The position numbers and the translations under genes were made by a program. The notes beneath the pieces are model-generated. The model was given only the letters and a program-made list of their open reading frames with translations, was not told the origin of the DNA and ran no database searches. Positions 58,601-61,876 of a DNA stretch of 64,000 bases are shown here, in pieces; the first letter of the stretch is position 1, and every line of letters begins with the position of its first letter. The DNA comes from Anadara kagoshimensis (Eukaryota; Mollusca; Bivalvia; Arcoida; Arcidae). The stretch spans positions 33,882,172 through 33,946,171 of the forward strand of contig CM037861.1 in NCBI GenBank assembly GCA_021292105.1. The letters run 5' to 3'.

Positions 58601-61600
58601 AACTTTCGTTAAAGCTGTAGGATGTTAATTTTGTGTATCAAAATCCATCAAAAACTGTTTTATCAATGTATAATAACTTCGATTAAAACTTGCTTTAACA
58701 TTTGATAGTGCTTAGACTGTGCATAGTTCTCTTGAGCAAGCTTACAGTTTACTGTTGTATCCTGCTGTCATATTCTCATATTTGACACAACATTATTTGA
58801 TCTATGTAATGAAGCACTATATTTGAATACAGTACCACGTTGGTTCGATGTAAGGTAAAAAAATTAATTGAATTAATATACATATCATTAATTACTTGAG
58901 TTTTTAGTGCATTGAATTTTACCTAACATCTTATGCAATGCCAAATGAATGTTAGTCGAAACCTTATTCTAGGAAAATGATGATGTAATATTATCTTTGA
59001 TTTTAATCATTTTATTTTTTCTTGGTCTCAATGCTGTGGTGATAAAATGCAAGATGTTTGGTAGCATAAATCTAGAGTTAATAACTTAATAGAAAATAAA
59101 AAGAGAAAAAAGTTCTAAAATATGAACCTAACAGTACTTGCTGCAGAATATTGATTAAACTGTTTATAATGTCCGATTATATTTTAAAATCTTAATGACC
59201 TTTCAGGAACCAAGTTTCCATCAAATGTACAGCGCCATTATTAATTGGTCAAAGTATTTTGTGTCAAACCAAGATTATGGATCACTAGCTGTCAAATACA
59301 ATGACGTCAGCAATAGAGTTCATCCATGTAGCGAATATTTGTGTGAACATTCCAACGTCATAGAAAAATTTAAAATAATGGATATCTATTAATCAATAAG
59401 TTCTCACCAACGTTTAAGGTCATCACGTAGTACACAGATGAACTCTATTGATAATAAATATGTCATGTGATATGTGACTAGTGACAGCTAGTGATTAAAG
59501 TTGCATTGCATTTTCTTTTACAGTGATATAGCTAGGTGGATAGGATTAGCTATCCTAGGACAGTGATGTTGGTTGTGTTTTACTCCGTATCAGTTCTGTT
59601 GTATACATAGTGTAGTTGTAGATATAGTGATGATTCGCTTTTTGAGAGTTTATGATATTGATTTTTACAACAACGCTTCAAAGCACTTGTTGCACGGAGT
59701 TGTTTAGAGAACTATTGTTGATTGAGGAAGAGGATTTTTATATCCCCTATGTAGTCGTAATTTCCATGACAACAGATTCCTGTCTTACCTTTTTTATTTC
59801 AATCGACGCCTACCTTTACCTAAACACCTTTCAGACAGCATTTCTGGATCTACCAACATGTTTGTGACTTTGTCATTTTATTTTTCCCGGTGTATCAATT
59901 TCTGTAAATGTTTTGTAGTTTTTACTGTGAAGTTTTGTTTAAGGGCACTTTTTATAGTTTCTATATGTCATATACTTGTACATTTACCCTTTGTTCTTAT
60001 ATCAAGTTTTATAATTGTTTTAATTTTTCATTACCATTAGAACTAAGAATAATAATGTAAATACTTCAGTAAAATCGTAAACTTTTCACTTCATTTGAGA
60101 ACTGCTTTATTTATTTTTATTAGAGTAATGTCTAAAATGAGAATATAAAAAGAATAATTATATCAATTAATTACAGATAAATAATTAGATATGTAAACAT
60201 TTGGAACTGGAATGATGATACTGGTCTTTCAGACATTTTTGGACCTTTATAATGGCAAATTTTCTTGTTTTTATAAGCGACACTAATACAGTTTCTTTTA
60301 TGACCAAGTTGCGTTATGCTGGATGTTGGTCAAAATGGCTGACCTTCAGTTGGTACCAGAACGTCTGATTTTATTATTATTATTATTATTACTTTTTTAG
60401 TTTTTTTGAAATCGAAGTAAGATTCGTGTTTTTAATACTAATCAACTGAGAAATATTTGCCGAGAGACATTTCCTTTAAGCATACGTAACAGGAATCTTC
60501 CAAGTCGTTAATATATAGCTATTATCAGCTGAAAGTAAAAACATCAATATAGCTATCTTTTATTCTTTACCTTAACTTTAGGTGGTGGTAGAAAACCCTC
60601 ACCAGTGAGTGAGCAGACGTCAATGGTTGTCGAGACAGTAGAAAAGAAAGGTGGAGTAGGAGGCGGTAAACGTTTCCGTGGTGATGCAAGTAAAGTACGT
60701 GTGGGAGGACCTGGTTTAAAGAAAGCCATGACTGGTCGTCTGCTGGCTGTCAATGTTGATGTTAAGGATGCTGGTGAGTATAGAATTCAGTTTCAATAGT
60801 GACAAGTTAAAACACTGTTTGTCCGATTTACATGAATTGTCCAAAATTATAAGATTCATATTTGTTGTTTTATAATGCCAGTGTTGTTTTTACTGGGTGA
60901 GTCTTTTCGATATATCATTTGGCTTTTTTCCGACAACTTAATGAAATACATTTTTCATTTTTGAAGCCTTGGCATTGATATTATTATCCATCGAAAAAAA
61001 CACAGTTCATGTTTATATCAAAAACAAACATACTAATCCATATCCGAATCACAATCCAGAAGCAAAGTAAAAACTTTGGAACTGACAAGTATATCTAATA
61101 TAACGTTAATAAGCCTAGCCTTATCAGGGCCCTCAAAAGATTTTATCGCCGTCATCACTATAGTTGATAAGTTTTATGTATCTGTGTCCAGGATTGAACT
61201 GAATATATTTGACGTTTCATAGTACTCAATTTTGATTATACACGTGATGGATGTAGCTAGCTAAACAGGAGGTGCTTACCCTTCTGAAGCACCCGGCCTT
61301 GCTTCCCTGGTGGAAGTTTACGTGTTTAACCTAACATGTCAGTTGCAAGTTTTTCACTTTGCTTCTGGGTTGTGATTAGGACAAGGATTAGTATGCTTGT
61401 TTTTTAATTAACACTTTTGCCAAATCAGGTAAGTGGGTTTTAAACGGTCTTGCAACCAGTTTTTTCTTCTTTTTTGTTATTTACTATATGTTGTTTAGGA
61501 AACCTTCATGACCCCAAAAACATTATTACTTCAAACTAAATATGGGCACTTTGTTACATTTGAATCAGTATGTATATCTTAAAACCTTTTGGAATTTTAA

Positions 61601-61876
61601 ATTATATAAATTTTTCTTATTTTTTCATATGAAAACATTGATATACAGGTAAATCCATATTAATCATCTTTTTATTTTATATCTTCAGGCCATGCCTTGC
61701 TGTGTGTTGGTATGATCGGTCCAAGTGGTTTGCCTGAACCAGAATTAAATGTTAGGAAAAATACTGCAACAGCATACACAGTATCTTACAAAGTCATTGA
61801 GCAAGGAGAACATACATTAGTCATCAAATGGGGAGACGAAGATGTTCCCGGAAGTCCATTCAGTCTCCACTCATAA
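11188..61876 (+). CDS. FLN: Filamin, short form (repeats 16-24), 16-exon gene model
   Basis: Filamin is a cytoplasmic actin cross-linker and scaffold made of about 96-residue Ig-like repeats. Joining exons 11188-11247, 40510-40645, 44249-44377, 44905-45075, 49519-49644 (or from 49487, see that exon), 50265-50468, 50968-51120, 51744-51872, 52468-52632, 52886-52987, 53445-53582, 54099-54229, 55536-55824, 56178-56393, 60582-60773 and 61689-61876 gives 2529 nt, an open frame of 842 residues. Approximate layout: unique N-terminus 1-20, half of repeat 16 (21-76), R17 (77-164), R18 (165-240), R19 (248-336), R20 (337-433), R21 (436-527), R22 (534-623), R23 (628-716), hinge 2 (717-751), R24 (752-842). 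The recurring GSPF motif ends most repeats, and nearly all introns are phase 1, splitting a glycine codon. No calponin-homology domain is present. The order matches FLNA R16-R24 from memory, which is the rod-2 region that carries GPIb/integrin-type binding repeats and the R24 dimerisation domain. Exons 2-16 are very secure; the link to exon 1 is inferred. Confidence 0.9.
11462..11528. repeat. (TAA)n microsatellite
   Basis: About 22 AAT/TAA units with one interruption, 200 bases into intron 1. Confidence 0.95.
11529..13200. other. Intron 1, largely unassigned
   Basis: Holds (TTA)n at about 12343, (TC)n at 12752-12791, and a fragment of repeat family C (about 12900-12955, gattgtgattcagacatgg). 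An 81-codon ORF at 11954-12199 shows no recognisable motif. Confidence 0.5.
13201..14815 (-). mobile_element. mariner transposon relic, with a nested SINE
   Basis: Read on the minus strand, the coding part begins with ATG at 14726 (MASDSYAWFPSKVEYRAV). Recognisable mariner blocks follow: VKFWVAEFKRGRTSLENEA with RSGRS (start of the DNA-binding to catalytic link), ISDETWVHYYEPENK with the first catalytic Asp (14320-14375), and YPAYSPDLAPNDS with the last Asp (about 13795-13830). The central part around the second Asp is missing or scrambled, and frames change several times, so the copy is dead. One terminal repeat (gcgagtcgataagtaaccag, 13206) matches that of the copy at 62842. A SINE sits at 13259-13591. 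Confidence 0.85.
13259..13591 (+). mobile_element. tRNA-derived SINE inserted into mariner
   Basis: A-box (cagttggtagtgtgctcgct) and B-box (ggttcgaaactcg) are followed by the family body (gttctttcgccaagcactcg) and tail (gatataagtgaaatattctt). A short direct repeat ctcttct flanks it at 13252-13258 and 13592-13598, and mariner sequence resumes on each side. Confidence 0.85.
14200..15846. repeat. Segmental tandem duplication, copy 1
   Basis: Carries the 5' part of the mariner relic, then ~900 bases of unclassified sequence including ctccgacagtgttgtcattg, ending in a GA/GT microsatellite (15704-15775). Copy 2 follows directly. No credible gene lies in the shared block. Confidence 0.85.
15865..17345. 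repeat. Segmental tandem duplication, copy 2
   Basis: Repeats copy 1 in the same order and orientation with moderate divergence. An internal part of mariner is replaced by a SINE fragment (15971-16205). Ends in a GA/GT microsatellite (17276-17340) like copy 1. Confidence 0.85.
15971..16205 (+). mobile_element. SINE fragment lacking its tRNA head
   Basis: Starts at gtgactgttctttcgccaag and runs to the family tail gacgttaaacaccatt. The A/B-box region is missing. It is flanked on both sides by minus-strand mariner sequence. Confidence 0.85.
17346..18043. other. Intron 1, low-copy repeat pieces
   Basis: Contains two diverged copies of a short block (caagatagccgccgttacta at about 17467; caagatggccactgttacta at about 17640). 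No gene seen. Confidence 0.5.
18044..18265. mobile_element. MITE-A copy
   Basis: Left end cagtacatgcctgtctaaag; right end ttagctcagtgtaacacttt. Internal motif catctcggctcttcgttagc. Confidence 0.75.
18417..18662. mobile_element. MITE-A copy, good inverted ends
   Basis: Left cagtacagacctgtccaaag; right aagtgttaaactttcgacag then gtctgtactg, which are reverse complements. This copy defines the family ends best. Confidence 0.85.
18715..19168 (+). mobile_element. Repeat family C, longest copy
   Basis: A ~450-bp dispersed repeat that contains aggaggtgcttacccttccg followed by gagcacc, a six-base-pair stem (ggtgct/agcacc) around a short loop, then ttcacgtgtctaacc and gacatagataagtatgtttg. Related copies lie at 41085, 42170, 43865, 45835, 58045, 61120 and 63765. 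ORFs on either strand do not resemble known transposase or reverse transcriptase. Confidence 0.7.
19169..20158. other. Intron 1, unassigned
   Basis: Contains a cluster of ttcgcg/cgcgaa words (19320-19505). No coding exon was recognised; the two overlapping ORFs near 19770-20067 have no family signature. Confidence 0.45.
20159..20451. mobile_element. Palindromic MITE, ~293 bp
   Basis: The left end (ttatggtgttctgtaagtgc) is the inverse of the right end (ttggcactaacagaccacca). The interior is rich in gcgaaggagcgataacgcaa units and their inverse, so most of the element can fold on itself. Confidence 0.8.
20721..21548. mobile_element. MITE-A copy expanded by an internal minisatellite
   Basis: Left end ctacaattcaggcctgtcga; right end ttagcttagtgttaatcctc to ctgcactgtag. 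The usual 220-bp body is replaced by the tandem array at 20765-21440. Confidence 0.75.
20765..21440. repeat. Minisatellite, 42-bp and ~71-bp higher-order units
   Basis: Units alternate between cagcatttctacagctgcta with tctacaaacatgtatcttgtgg, and a longer form carrying ttatgtatcttgtggcatta. The sequence lacks stops in all three + frames, which explains three long overlapping ORFs here. Confidence 0.95.
21549..23022. other. Intron 1, unassigned
   Basis: AT-rich, with half of a short hairpin element at about 21910 (attcaaaagtagcacatgtc). No gene. Confidence 0.5.
23023..23172. repeat. Three exact 50-bp tandem units
   Basis: attaagcataacacagagta through aaaagaacacaaa recurs at 23023, 23073 and 23123 with no visible differences, so the amplification is recent. 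Confidence 0.95.
23733..23908. mobile_element. MITE-B copy
   Basis: ~175 bp, starting cagtcgaaccggccttaaag and ending cctttatagacagatttaa, which are inverted. Other copies at 27277, 44387 and 51137. Confidence 0.65.
23996..24055. repeat. (AAT)n microsatellite
   Basis: About 20 uninterrupted AAT/TAA units. The poly-Asn ORF over it is an artefact. Confidence 0.97.
24107..24203. mobile_element. Short hairpin element, family E
   Basis: tcatgtgctacttttgaatt and ttcaaaagtagcacatgaca are inverted arms, with an extra internal inverted unit. The same arms occur at 33474-33568, 45130-45310 and 47672-47726. Confidence 0.7.
24554..24588. repeat. (TTTA)n microsatellite
   Basis: Eight to nine TTTA units. 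Confidence 0.95.
24600..26724. other. Intron 1, repeat-poor block
   Basis: One of the few stretches of intron 1 with no recognised transposon. It holds a region of higher GC (25300-25690) ending at a strong donor-like gtaagtgag (25697) and a perfect CRE-like tgacgtca at 26174. It may contain a regulatory element or a non-coding first exon; no coding exon is seen. Confidence 0.35.
26725..26990 (-). mobile_element. SINE relic, minus strand
   Basis: Read on the minus strand, the head is at 26990 and the tail at 26725 (gtgactttcgatataagtga). The body cgccaagcac-type segment is diverged (ttgttctttcgacaagcaat). Confidence 0.7.
27277..27452. mobile_element. MITE-B copy
   Basis: Starts acagtcaaacctatctttac and ends aaggcaggttggactgta (inverted). 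Internal gaacaattgggatgcaattc is shared with copies at 44387 and 51137. It is flanked by two diverged copies of a block with gatgtaagcaagac / gatgaaagcaagac. Confidence 0.75.
27719..27764. repeat. Poly-T / poly-G tract
   Basis: A T-rich run of about 30 followed by ten G; prone to sequencing error. Confidence 0.9.
27950..28200. repeat. Degenerate ~20-bp tandem repeat
   Basis: About eight variants of ggtcgtcatgtacccaag / aggtcgcaatatacccaatg. No function evident. Confidence 0.6.
28990..29225 (+). mobile_element. SINE relic
   Basis: Shares ccagatactccggtttcctc and a diverged tail with the SINE at 8216. The tRNA-like head is eroded. Confidence 0.5.
30312..30640 (+). mobile_element. tRNA-derived SINE, diverged
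   Basis: A-box gtcagttagtagagtgcttg, weak B-box gggttcaagc, body and tail (gatataagtgaaatgttctt) as in the copy at 30881, and an end of (TCAA)n. Confidence 0.8.
30881..31225 (+). mobile_element. Intact tRNA-derived SINE with 13-bp target duplication
   Basis: A-box tagctcagtcgttagagtgc and a perfect B-box ggttcgaaccc, followed by the family body and the tail ending in (ACTC)n. The 13-base sequence ctttgttgttaca occurs at 30868-30880 and again at 31226-31238, a perfect target-site duplication, so this is a recent retroposition. It serves as the reference for the other SINE copies in the window. A tRNA gene is excluded because the head lacks a mature 3' acceptor half. Confidence 0.95.
31375..31600 (+). 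mobile_element. SINE relic
   Basis: Shares ttactccggttttatcacc and tcgtctcgatataagtgaaa with the SINE family, with an eroded head. Confidence 0.55.
31868..32085. mobile_element. MITE-A copy
   Basis: Left cagtacaggcctgtcaaaag; right ttagtgttaaacattcgaca. Typical 218-bp length. Confidence 0.85.
32090..33470. other. Intron 1, unassigned with small repeat pieces
   Basis: Contains an inverted family C end (32672-32745, aaaacaaacatacagatcca) and a pair of gagcgatcgaagt blocks (33011 and 33108) that may be ends of another small element. ORFs on both strands at 32183-32521 have no family signature. Confidence 0.45.
33474..33568. mobile_element. Short hairpin element, family E
   Basis: tgtgctactttggaattttt is the left arm, and ttcaaaagtagcacatgg and atcaaaagtagcacatgaca are two successive right arms. 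Confidence 0.7.
34240..34505 (+). repeat. Dispersed repeat family D
   Basis: Contains ttttacagcacttgacggcc and gaaaagaaacccaaaggacc. Shared with 36370-36640 (+) and 48440-48660 (-). No ORF of note; class unknown. Confidence 0.75.
34624..34660. repeat. (CT)n microsatellite
   Basis: About 18 uninterrupted CT units. Confidence 0.97.
35096..35312. mobile_element. MITE-A copy
   Basis: Left cagtacagacctgtccaaag; right a diverged agactttcaacgggtctgta. The interior shares ggagtcgaagttcgacttcc with the copy at 4563. Confidence 0.75.
35313..36060. other. Intron 1, unassigned
   Basis: No gene or repeat recognised. Confidence 0.5.
36065..36355 (+). mobile_element. SINE relic
   Basis: tgaattttcgccaagcacgc and the ordered body pieces of the 30881 family are recognisable; strongly diverged. 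Confidence 0.55.
36370..36640 (+). repeat. Dispersed repeat family D
   Basis: Second + copy of the 34240 repeat, with tcactagacggccgtttcgg and gaaaagaaacccaagggacc. Confidence 0.75.
36945..37303 (-). mobile_element. tRNA-derived SINE of a different family, minus strand
   Basis: On the minus strand the head at 37303 reads ggccgcggtggcctaatgga with a B-box-like gggttcgagc. The tail at the low-coordinate end contains tgctgatgcgacgttaaata. Length is about 360 bp. Confidence 0.75.
38004..38083. repeat. Perfect 19-bp inverted repeat
   Basis: aaggtagaagtcatttttt at 38004-38022 is exactly complementary to 38065-38083, with an AT-rich loop of 42 bases. Confidence 0.85.
38090..39316. other. Intron 1, unassigned
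   Basis: Two diverged copies of ctgacatggagtaa (about 38757 and 38842) suggest an old duplication. No gene. Confidence 0.45.
39322..39396 (-). mobile_element. tRNA-like SINE head, isolated
   Basis: Minus strand gttagctcagttgatacc (A-box) and ggtcggggtttgaatacc (B-box), correctly spaced. No SINE body was recognised downstream and no acceptor stem was identified, so a true tRNA gene is unlikely. Confidence 0.5.
39955..40085. repeat. Tandem duplication, two ~65-bp units
   Basis: tacatggcgagtccaaattt / tacatggagagtcaaaatct, each followed by gaaaagcaacatga and aatgatatacaaa-type sequence. Confidence 0.8.
40140..40206. repeat. (AAT)n/(ATC)n microsatellite
   Basis: Mixed trinucleotide tract about 300 bases before filamin exon 2. 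Confidence 0.95.
40510..40645 (+). CDS. FLN: Filamin exon 2 (second half of repeat 16)
   Basis: Acceptor ttattgtag, then YTMPSVEGLTPDIKD..., a match to the FLNA R16 stretch that begins MPSGKVAQPTITDNKDG. It encodes the C-terminal half of the Ig fold (HEVQMIYEG) and ends with a single G of a split glycine codon (phase 1). The first half of R16 is not encoded in the window, so either the short isoform carries half a fold or this exon also joins an upstream exon outside the window. An ATG at 40516 could serve as start if a non-coding first exon is used. Confidence 0.93.
40625..40830 (+). repeat. Triplicated exon 2 donor region
   Basis: Three tandem copies of the junction segment: (aca)gg|gtatgacgccatcttg at 40645, gg|gtatgacgtcatcttg at about 40713, and cagg|gtatgacgccatcttg at about 40794. 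Each is followed by a diverged copy of tgtcaaaatctataataata. Only the first donor gives the phase that exon 3 needs. Confidence 0.85.
41085..41312 (+). mobile_element. Repeat family C copy
   Basis: gtagctagctaaacgggagg, the gaggtgcttccccttccgga hairpin region, ttcacgtgtctaacc and gattcggacatggattagta in family order. Confidence 0.75.
41934..42164. mobile_element. MITE-A copy
   Basis: Left cagtacaggcttgtcgagag; right end shortened (acatgtctgtactgta). Followed at once by a family C copy. Confidence 0.8.
42165..42325 (+). mobile_element. Repeat family C copy, truncated
   Basis: Starts in the hairpin region (ggaggtgcttacccgtctgg) and runs to gattcggacatggattagta and tgtttgttttt. Confidence 0.75.
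42330..43860. other. Filamin intron 2, unassigned
   Basis: AT-rich with no recognisable exon or repeat. Confidence 0.5.
43865..43990 (+). mobile_element. Repeat family C, 3' fragment
   Basis: ccggagcccccggtcccact through gacatgaattagtatgtttg. Confidence 0.75.
44249..44377 (+). CDS. FLN: Filamin exon 3 (end of R16, start of R17)
   Basis: Acceptor tgttacag. Encodes (G)SPFSCIVDQ, which closes repeat 16, then GYITAFGAGLLGG, the opening strand of repeat 17 (FLNA: HVTAYGPGLTHG). Ends phase 1 in G|GT. A MITE-B copy begins about 10 bases after the donor. Confidence 0.95.
44387..44568. mobile_element. MITE-B copy beside exon 3 donor
   Basis: Starts acagtcaaacctgtctgtaa ten bases after the donor and ends aagcaggttacactgtac, inverted. 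Contains gaacaattgggatgcaattc. Confidence 0.8.
44905..45075 (+). CDS. FLN: Filamin exon 4 (body of repeat 17)
   Basis: Encodes SIDIKIDGPAKVEPK through CDVSYLPMTPGAYNI to KGSPFVAKVSG, colinear with FLNA R17 (LAIEGPSKAEIS, SVSYLPVLPGDYSI, GSPFTARVTG). In FLNA this repeat binds the GPIb alpha tail through its CD face; whether the mollusc repeat has such a partner is unknown. Ends phase 1 at cag|gtaaat. Confidence 0.95.
45130..45310. mobile_element. Family E hairpin elements, clustered
   Basis: Several inverted arms: tcatgtgataattttgaatt, attcaaaattagttgtcata and attcaaaattagagcatgac. They suggest two nested or adjoining copies. Confidence 0.6.
45835..46262 (+). mobile_element. Repeat family C, long diverged copy
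   Basis: Colinear with 18715-19168, from the ttaatacgccatggt block through gtgtagctagcttaacatgg to ggatatggattggtatgttt. Confidence 0.7.
46658..46690. repeat. (AT)n microsatellite
   Basis: About 15 AT units in filamin intron 4. Confidence 0.95.
47054..47098 (+). CDS. FLN: Candidate 45-nt cassette exon between R17 and R18
   Basis: Flanked by a pyrimidine-rich acceptor (atgttttcattag) and a strong donor (CCTG|GTAAGTCAG). It is 45 nt long, starts and ends in phase 1 like its neighbours, and has no stop, so it can be included or skipped without shifting frame. Inclusion would replace the split Gly with Val and add AAEGIYQNGHLLRPG to the R17-R18 linker. No FLNA counterpart is recalled. Support is splice signals plus symmetry only. 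Confidence 0.4.
47100..48435. other. Filamin intron 4, mostly unassigned
   Basis: A family E hairpin lies at 47672-47726 (tcatgtgataatttttgaat and attcaaaattagaacatgat). No other element recognised. Confidence 0.5.
48440..48660 (-). repeat. Dispersed repeat family D, inverted copy
   Basis: Reverse of the 34240 repeat: tggtccaaggactactgatg and gactgtctagtgctgtaaaa. Confidence 0.75.
48665..49486. other. Filamin intron 4, 3' part, unassigned
   Basis: AT-rich, no repeat or exon seen before the exon 5 acceptor. Confidence 0.5.
49487..49644 (+). CDS. FLN: Filamin exon 5 (first half of repeat 18), with frame conflict
   Basis: The best acceptor (tgattttttag, ending 49486) opens an exon reading (G)EGRKRSQLS and then TAG at 49516-49518. 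The rest, GNTCEYDLNVSEPDIVDLNG..., lies in another frame. FLNA reads SHLKVGSAADIPINISETDL here, so SQLS and GNTCEYDLNVSEPDI are both homologous; a single G is missing between TCC and TAGGT. A second acceptor, tgtcctag ending 49518, starts the exon at 49519 in the correct phase and restores the gene frame without the missing base, at the cost of the EGRKRSQLS strand. Either the assembly lacks a base, the allele is mutated, or the inner acceptor is used. Ends phase 1 at ttgg|gtatgt. Confidence 0.85.
50265..50468 (+). CDS. FLN: Filamin exon 6 (end of R18, start of R19)
   Basis: Acceptor tttttcttgcag. Encodes AISSFCPSKTGKHQVHV, matching FLNA R18 GISFVPKETGEHLVHV without a gap, then KGSPFTINVS, and HASKVKVSGP opening repeat 19 (FLNA DASRVRVSGQG), ending DTADAG. 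Donor g|gtaagt, phase 1. Confidence 0.95.
50968..51120 (+). CDS. FLN: Filamin exon 7 (body of repeat 19)
   Basis: Encodes (G)YGGLSIVIEGPHRSEVE...YSPHEPGIYILNIRYADEHIQ, nearly colinear with FLNA R19 YGGLSLSIEGPSKVDIN and EPGNYIINIKFADQHVP. In FLNA the CD face of R19 is a ligand site masked by a strand of R18. The donor is caag|gtatta, and a MITE-B copy starts about 18 bases past it. Confidence 0.95.
51137..51307. mobile_element. MITE-B copy beside exon 7 donor
   Basis: Starts cacaacctgtctatagaacc about 18 bases after the donor and ends gacaggctgggctgta, inverted. Shares gaacaattgagatacaattc with the other copies. Confidence 0.8.
51744..51872 (+). CDS. FLN: Filamin exon 8 (end of R19, first strand of R20)
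   Basis: Encodes (G)SPFLLNVSG closing repeat 19, then a charged linker GRVRETLSKEMAQAEP and CELLLKIP. In FLNA the aligned GRVKESITRRRRAPS is the R20 strand that lies over R21 and blocks integrin binding, so the masking element looks conserved apart from the loss of the Arg run. Phase 1 at both ends. Confidence 0.93.
52468..52632 (+). CDS. FLN: Filamin exon 9 (body of repeat 20)
   Basis: Encodes (G)TNPFDMEASVTDPDGSTE through YKIFFTPAIEGLHTLSIKHKG, matching FLNA R20 DMTAQVTSPSGKTHEAE and [21 protein letters not shown]. Donor tctg|gtgagt, phase 1. Confidence 0.94.
52886..52987 (+). CDS. FLN: Filamin exon 10 (end of R20, start of R21)
   Basis: Encodes (G)SPFQYSVGQL then GGSHKVQVGGPGLERG, almost the same as FLNA GSPFQFTVGPLGEGGAHKV and RAGGPGLERAEAG. 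Acceptor ccttttcag; donor ttta|gtgagt with an Asn codon split in phase 1. Confidence 0.96.
53036..53085 (-). repeat. Repeat family C end fragment, inverted
   Basis: aaaaacaaacatactaatcc then aggtccgaattgtg, the reverse of the family 3' end. Confidence 0.6.
53445..53582 (+). CDS. FLN: Filamin exon 11 (body of repeat 21)
   Basis: Encodes NDFNIYTREAGAGELNVAIE... through GYSVTKPG, matching FLNA R21 FSIWTREAGAGGLAIAVEG. R21 is the main integrin-beta and migfilin binding repeat in vertebrate filamins; the TREAGAG signature is intact here. Phase 1 at both ends. Confidence 0.96.
54099..54229 (+). CDS. FLN: Filamin exon 12 (end of R21, start of R22)
   Basis: Encodes (G)MYGLHIKFAGEHIPNSPF closing repeat 21, then GQAKEVTVHALKDRGLK opening repeat 22 (FLNA GDARRLTVSSLQESGLKV). 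The donor AAG|gtatga leaves phase 0, the only phase 0 intron downstream of intron 1. Confidence 0.95.
54230..55535. other. Filamin intron 12, unassigned
   Basis: A short + strand ORF at 54448-54744 has no filamin or other signature. No repeat identified except a weak family E-like arm near 54975. Confidence 0.5.
55536..55824 (+). CDS. FLN: Filamin exon 13 (repeat 22, start of R23)
   Basis: The longest exon, 289 nt. Encodes VDKACTFTVSYNGASGQLNS..., FALRFVPRENGVHFVDIKL and IPDSPFAVLVG (FLNA R22 YAVRFIPRENGVYLIDVKF), then ADPAMVCAYGDGLEHGKT opening repeat 23 (FLNA GLVSAYGAGLEGG). Ends phase 1 at acaa|gtaagt. Confidence 0.96.
56178..56393 (+). CDS. FLN: Filamin exon 14 (repeat 23)
   Basis: Encodes NLKNKFVVRTTGAGSG, LLAVYIDGPSKAALSC, FSFTPFAPGKYLITIKYGN and IAGSPYASMVVG, colinear with FLNA R23 (FVVNTSNAGAGALSV, TIDGPSKVKMDC, VTYTPMAPGSYLISIKYGG). 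Ends phase 1 at gtag|gtaagt. Intron 14 (4.2 kb) holds a possible alternative 3' end. Confidence 0.96.
56394..58040. other. Filamin intron 14, 5' part, unassigned
   Basis: Very AT-rich. A weak family D fragment may lie at 57855-57900. No exon seen. Confidence 0.5.
58045..58168 (+). repeat. Repeat family C fragment
   Basis: cttacggaggacctgtcctc, cttccctggtaaaaattcac and ggattgtgatttgaacgt. Confidence 0.6.
58452..58594 (+). CDS. FLN: Candidate alternative terminal exon of filamin
   Basis: A strong pyrimidine tract (ttttcttttaatttttaacag) ends at 58451, with a tandem acceptor six bases on (ttgcag, 58457). Either start continues the exon 14 phase. The frame reads VAGGKGWWSDLKHWPR and then about 31 more residues to TAA at 58592. 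A weak donor at 58497 (CTAG|GTCAAT) could instead join in phase 2 to a good acceptor at 59205 (atgacctttcag) and give NQVSIKCTAPLLIGQ... up to TAG. Both versions would end filamin after repeat 23, with no hinge 2 or dimerisation repeat. There is no homology support, only splice signals, phase and the absence of repeats in the surrounding 1.6 kb. Confidence 0.35.
58600..60080 (+). other. Repeat-free block, possible alternative 3' UTR
   Basis: No transposon or microsatellite was recognised in about 1.5 kb, unlike the other long introns. It contains a good acceptor (tgacctttcag, 59205), an open stretch to 59392 in one frame, and AATAAA at 59095-59100. It could be the 3' UTR of a transcript ending at 58594 or after 59205. 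Confidence 0.3.
60582..60773 (+). CDS. FLN: Filamin exon 15 (hinge 2 and start of R24)
   Basis: Encodes (G)GGRKPSPVSEQTSMVVETVE and a Gly/Lys-rich hinge, then GDASKVRVGGPGLKKAM and VNVDVKDAG, matching the FLNA hinge 2 end and R24 start (DASKVVAKGLGLSKAYVG, DCSKAG). Hinge 2 is the calpain-sensitive flexible joint before the dimerisation repeat in FLNA. Donor ctg|gtgagt, phase 1. Confidence 0.95.
61016..61404. mobile_element. Repeat family C with inverted ends
   Basis: The left 74 bases (aaaacaaacatactaatcca through actttggaactgacaag) are the reverse complement of the right end (tgtcagttgcaagtttttca through gattagtatgcttgtttt). The central hairpin aggaggtgcttacccttctg is present. Either a complete foldback element or two copies in opposite orientation. 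Confidence 0.65.
61689..61876 (+). CDS. FLN: Filamin exon 16 (repeat 24, stop)
   Basis: Encodes (G)HALLCVGMIGPSGLPEPE, AYTVSYKVIEQGEHTLVIKWGDEDVPGSPF and ends SLHS then TAA at 61874. FLNA R24 reads [34 protein letters not shown]. R24 mediates filamin dimerisation, so the protein from this transcript should form dimers. Confidence 0.97.
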
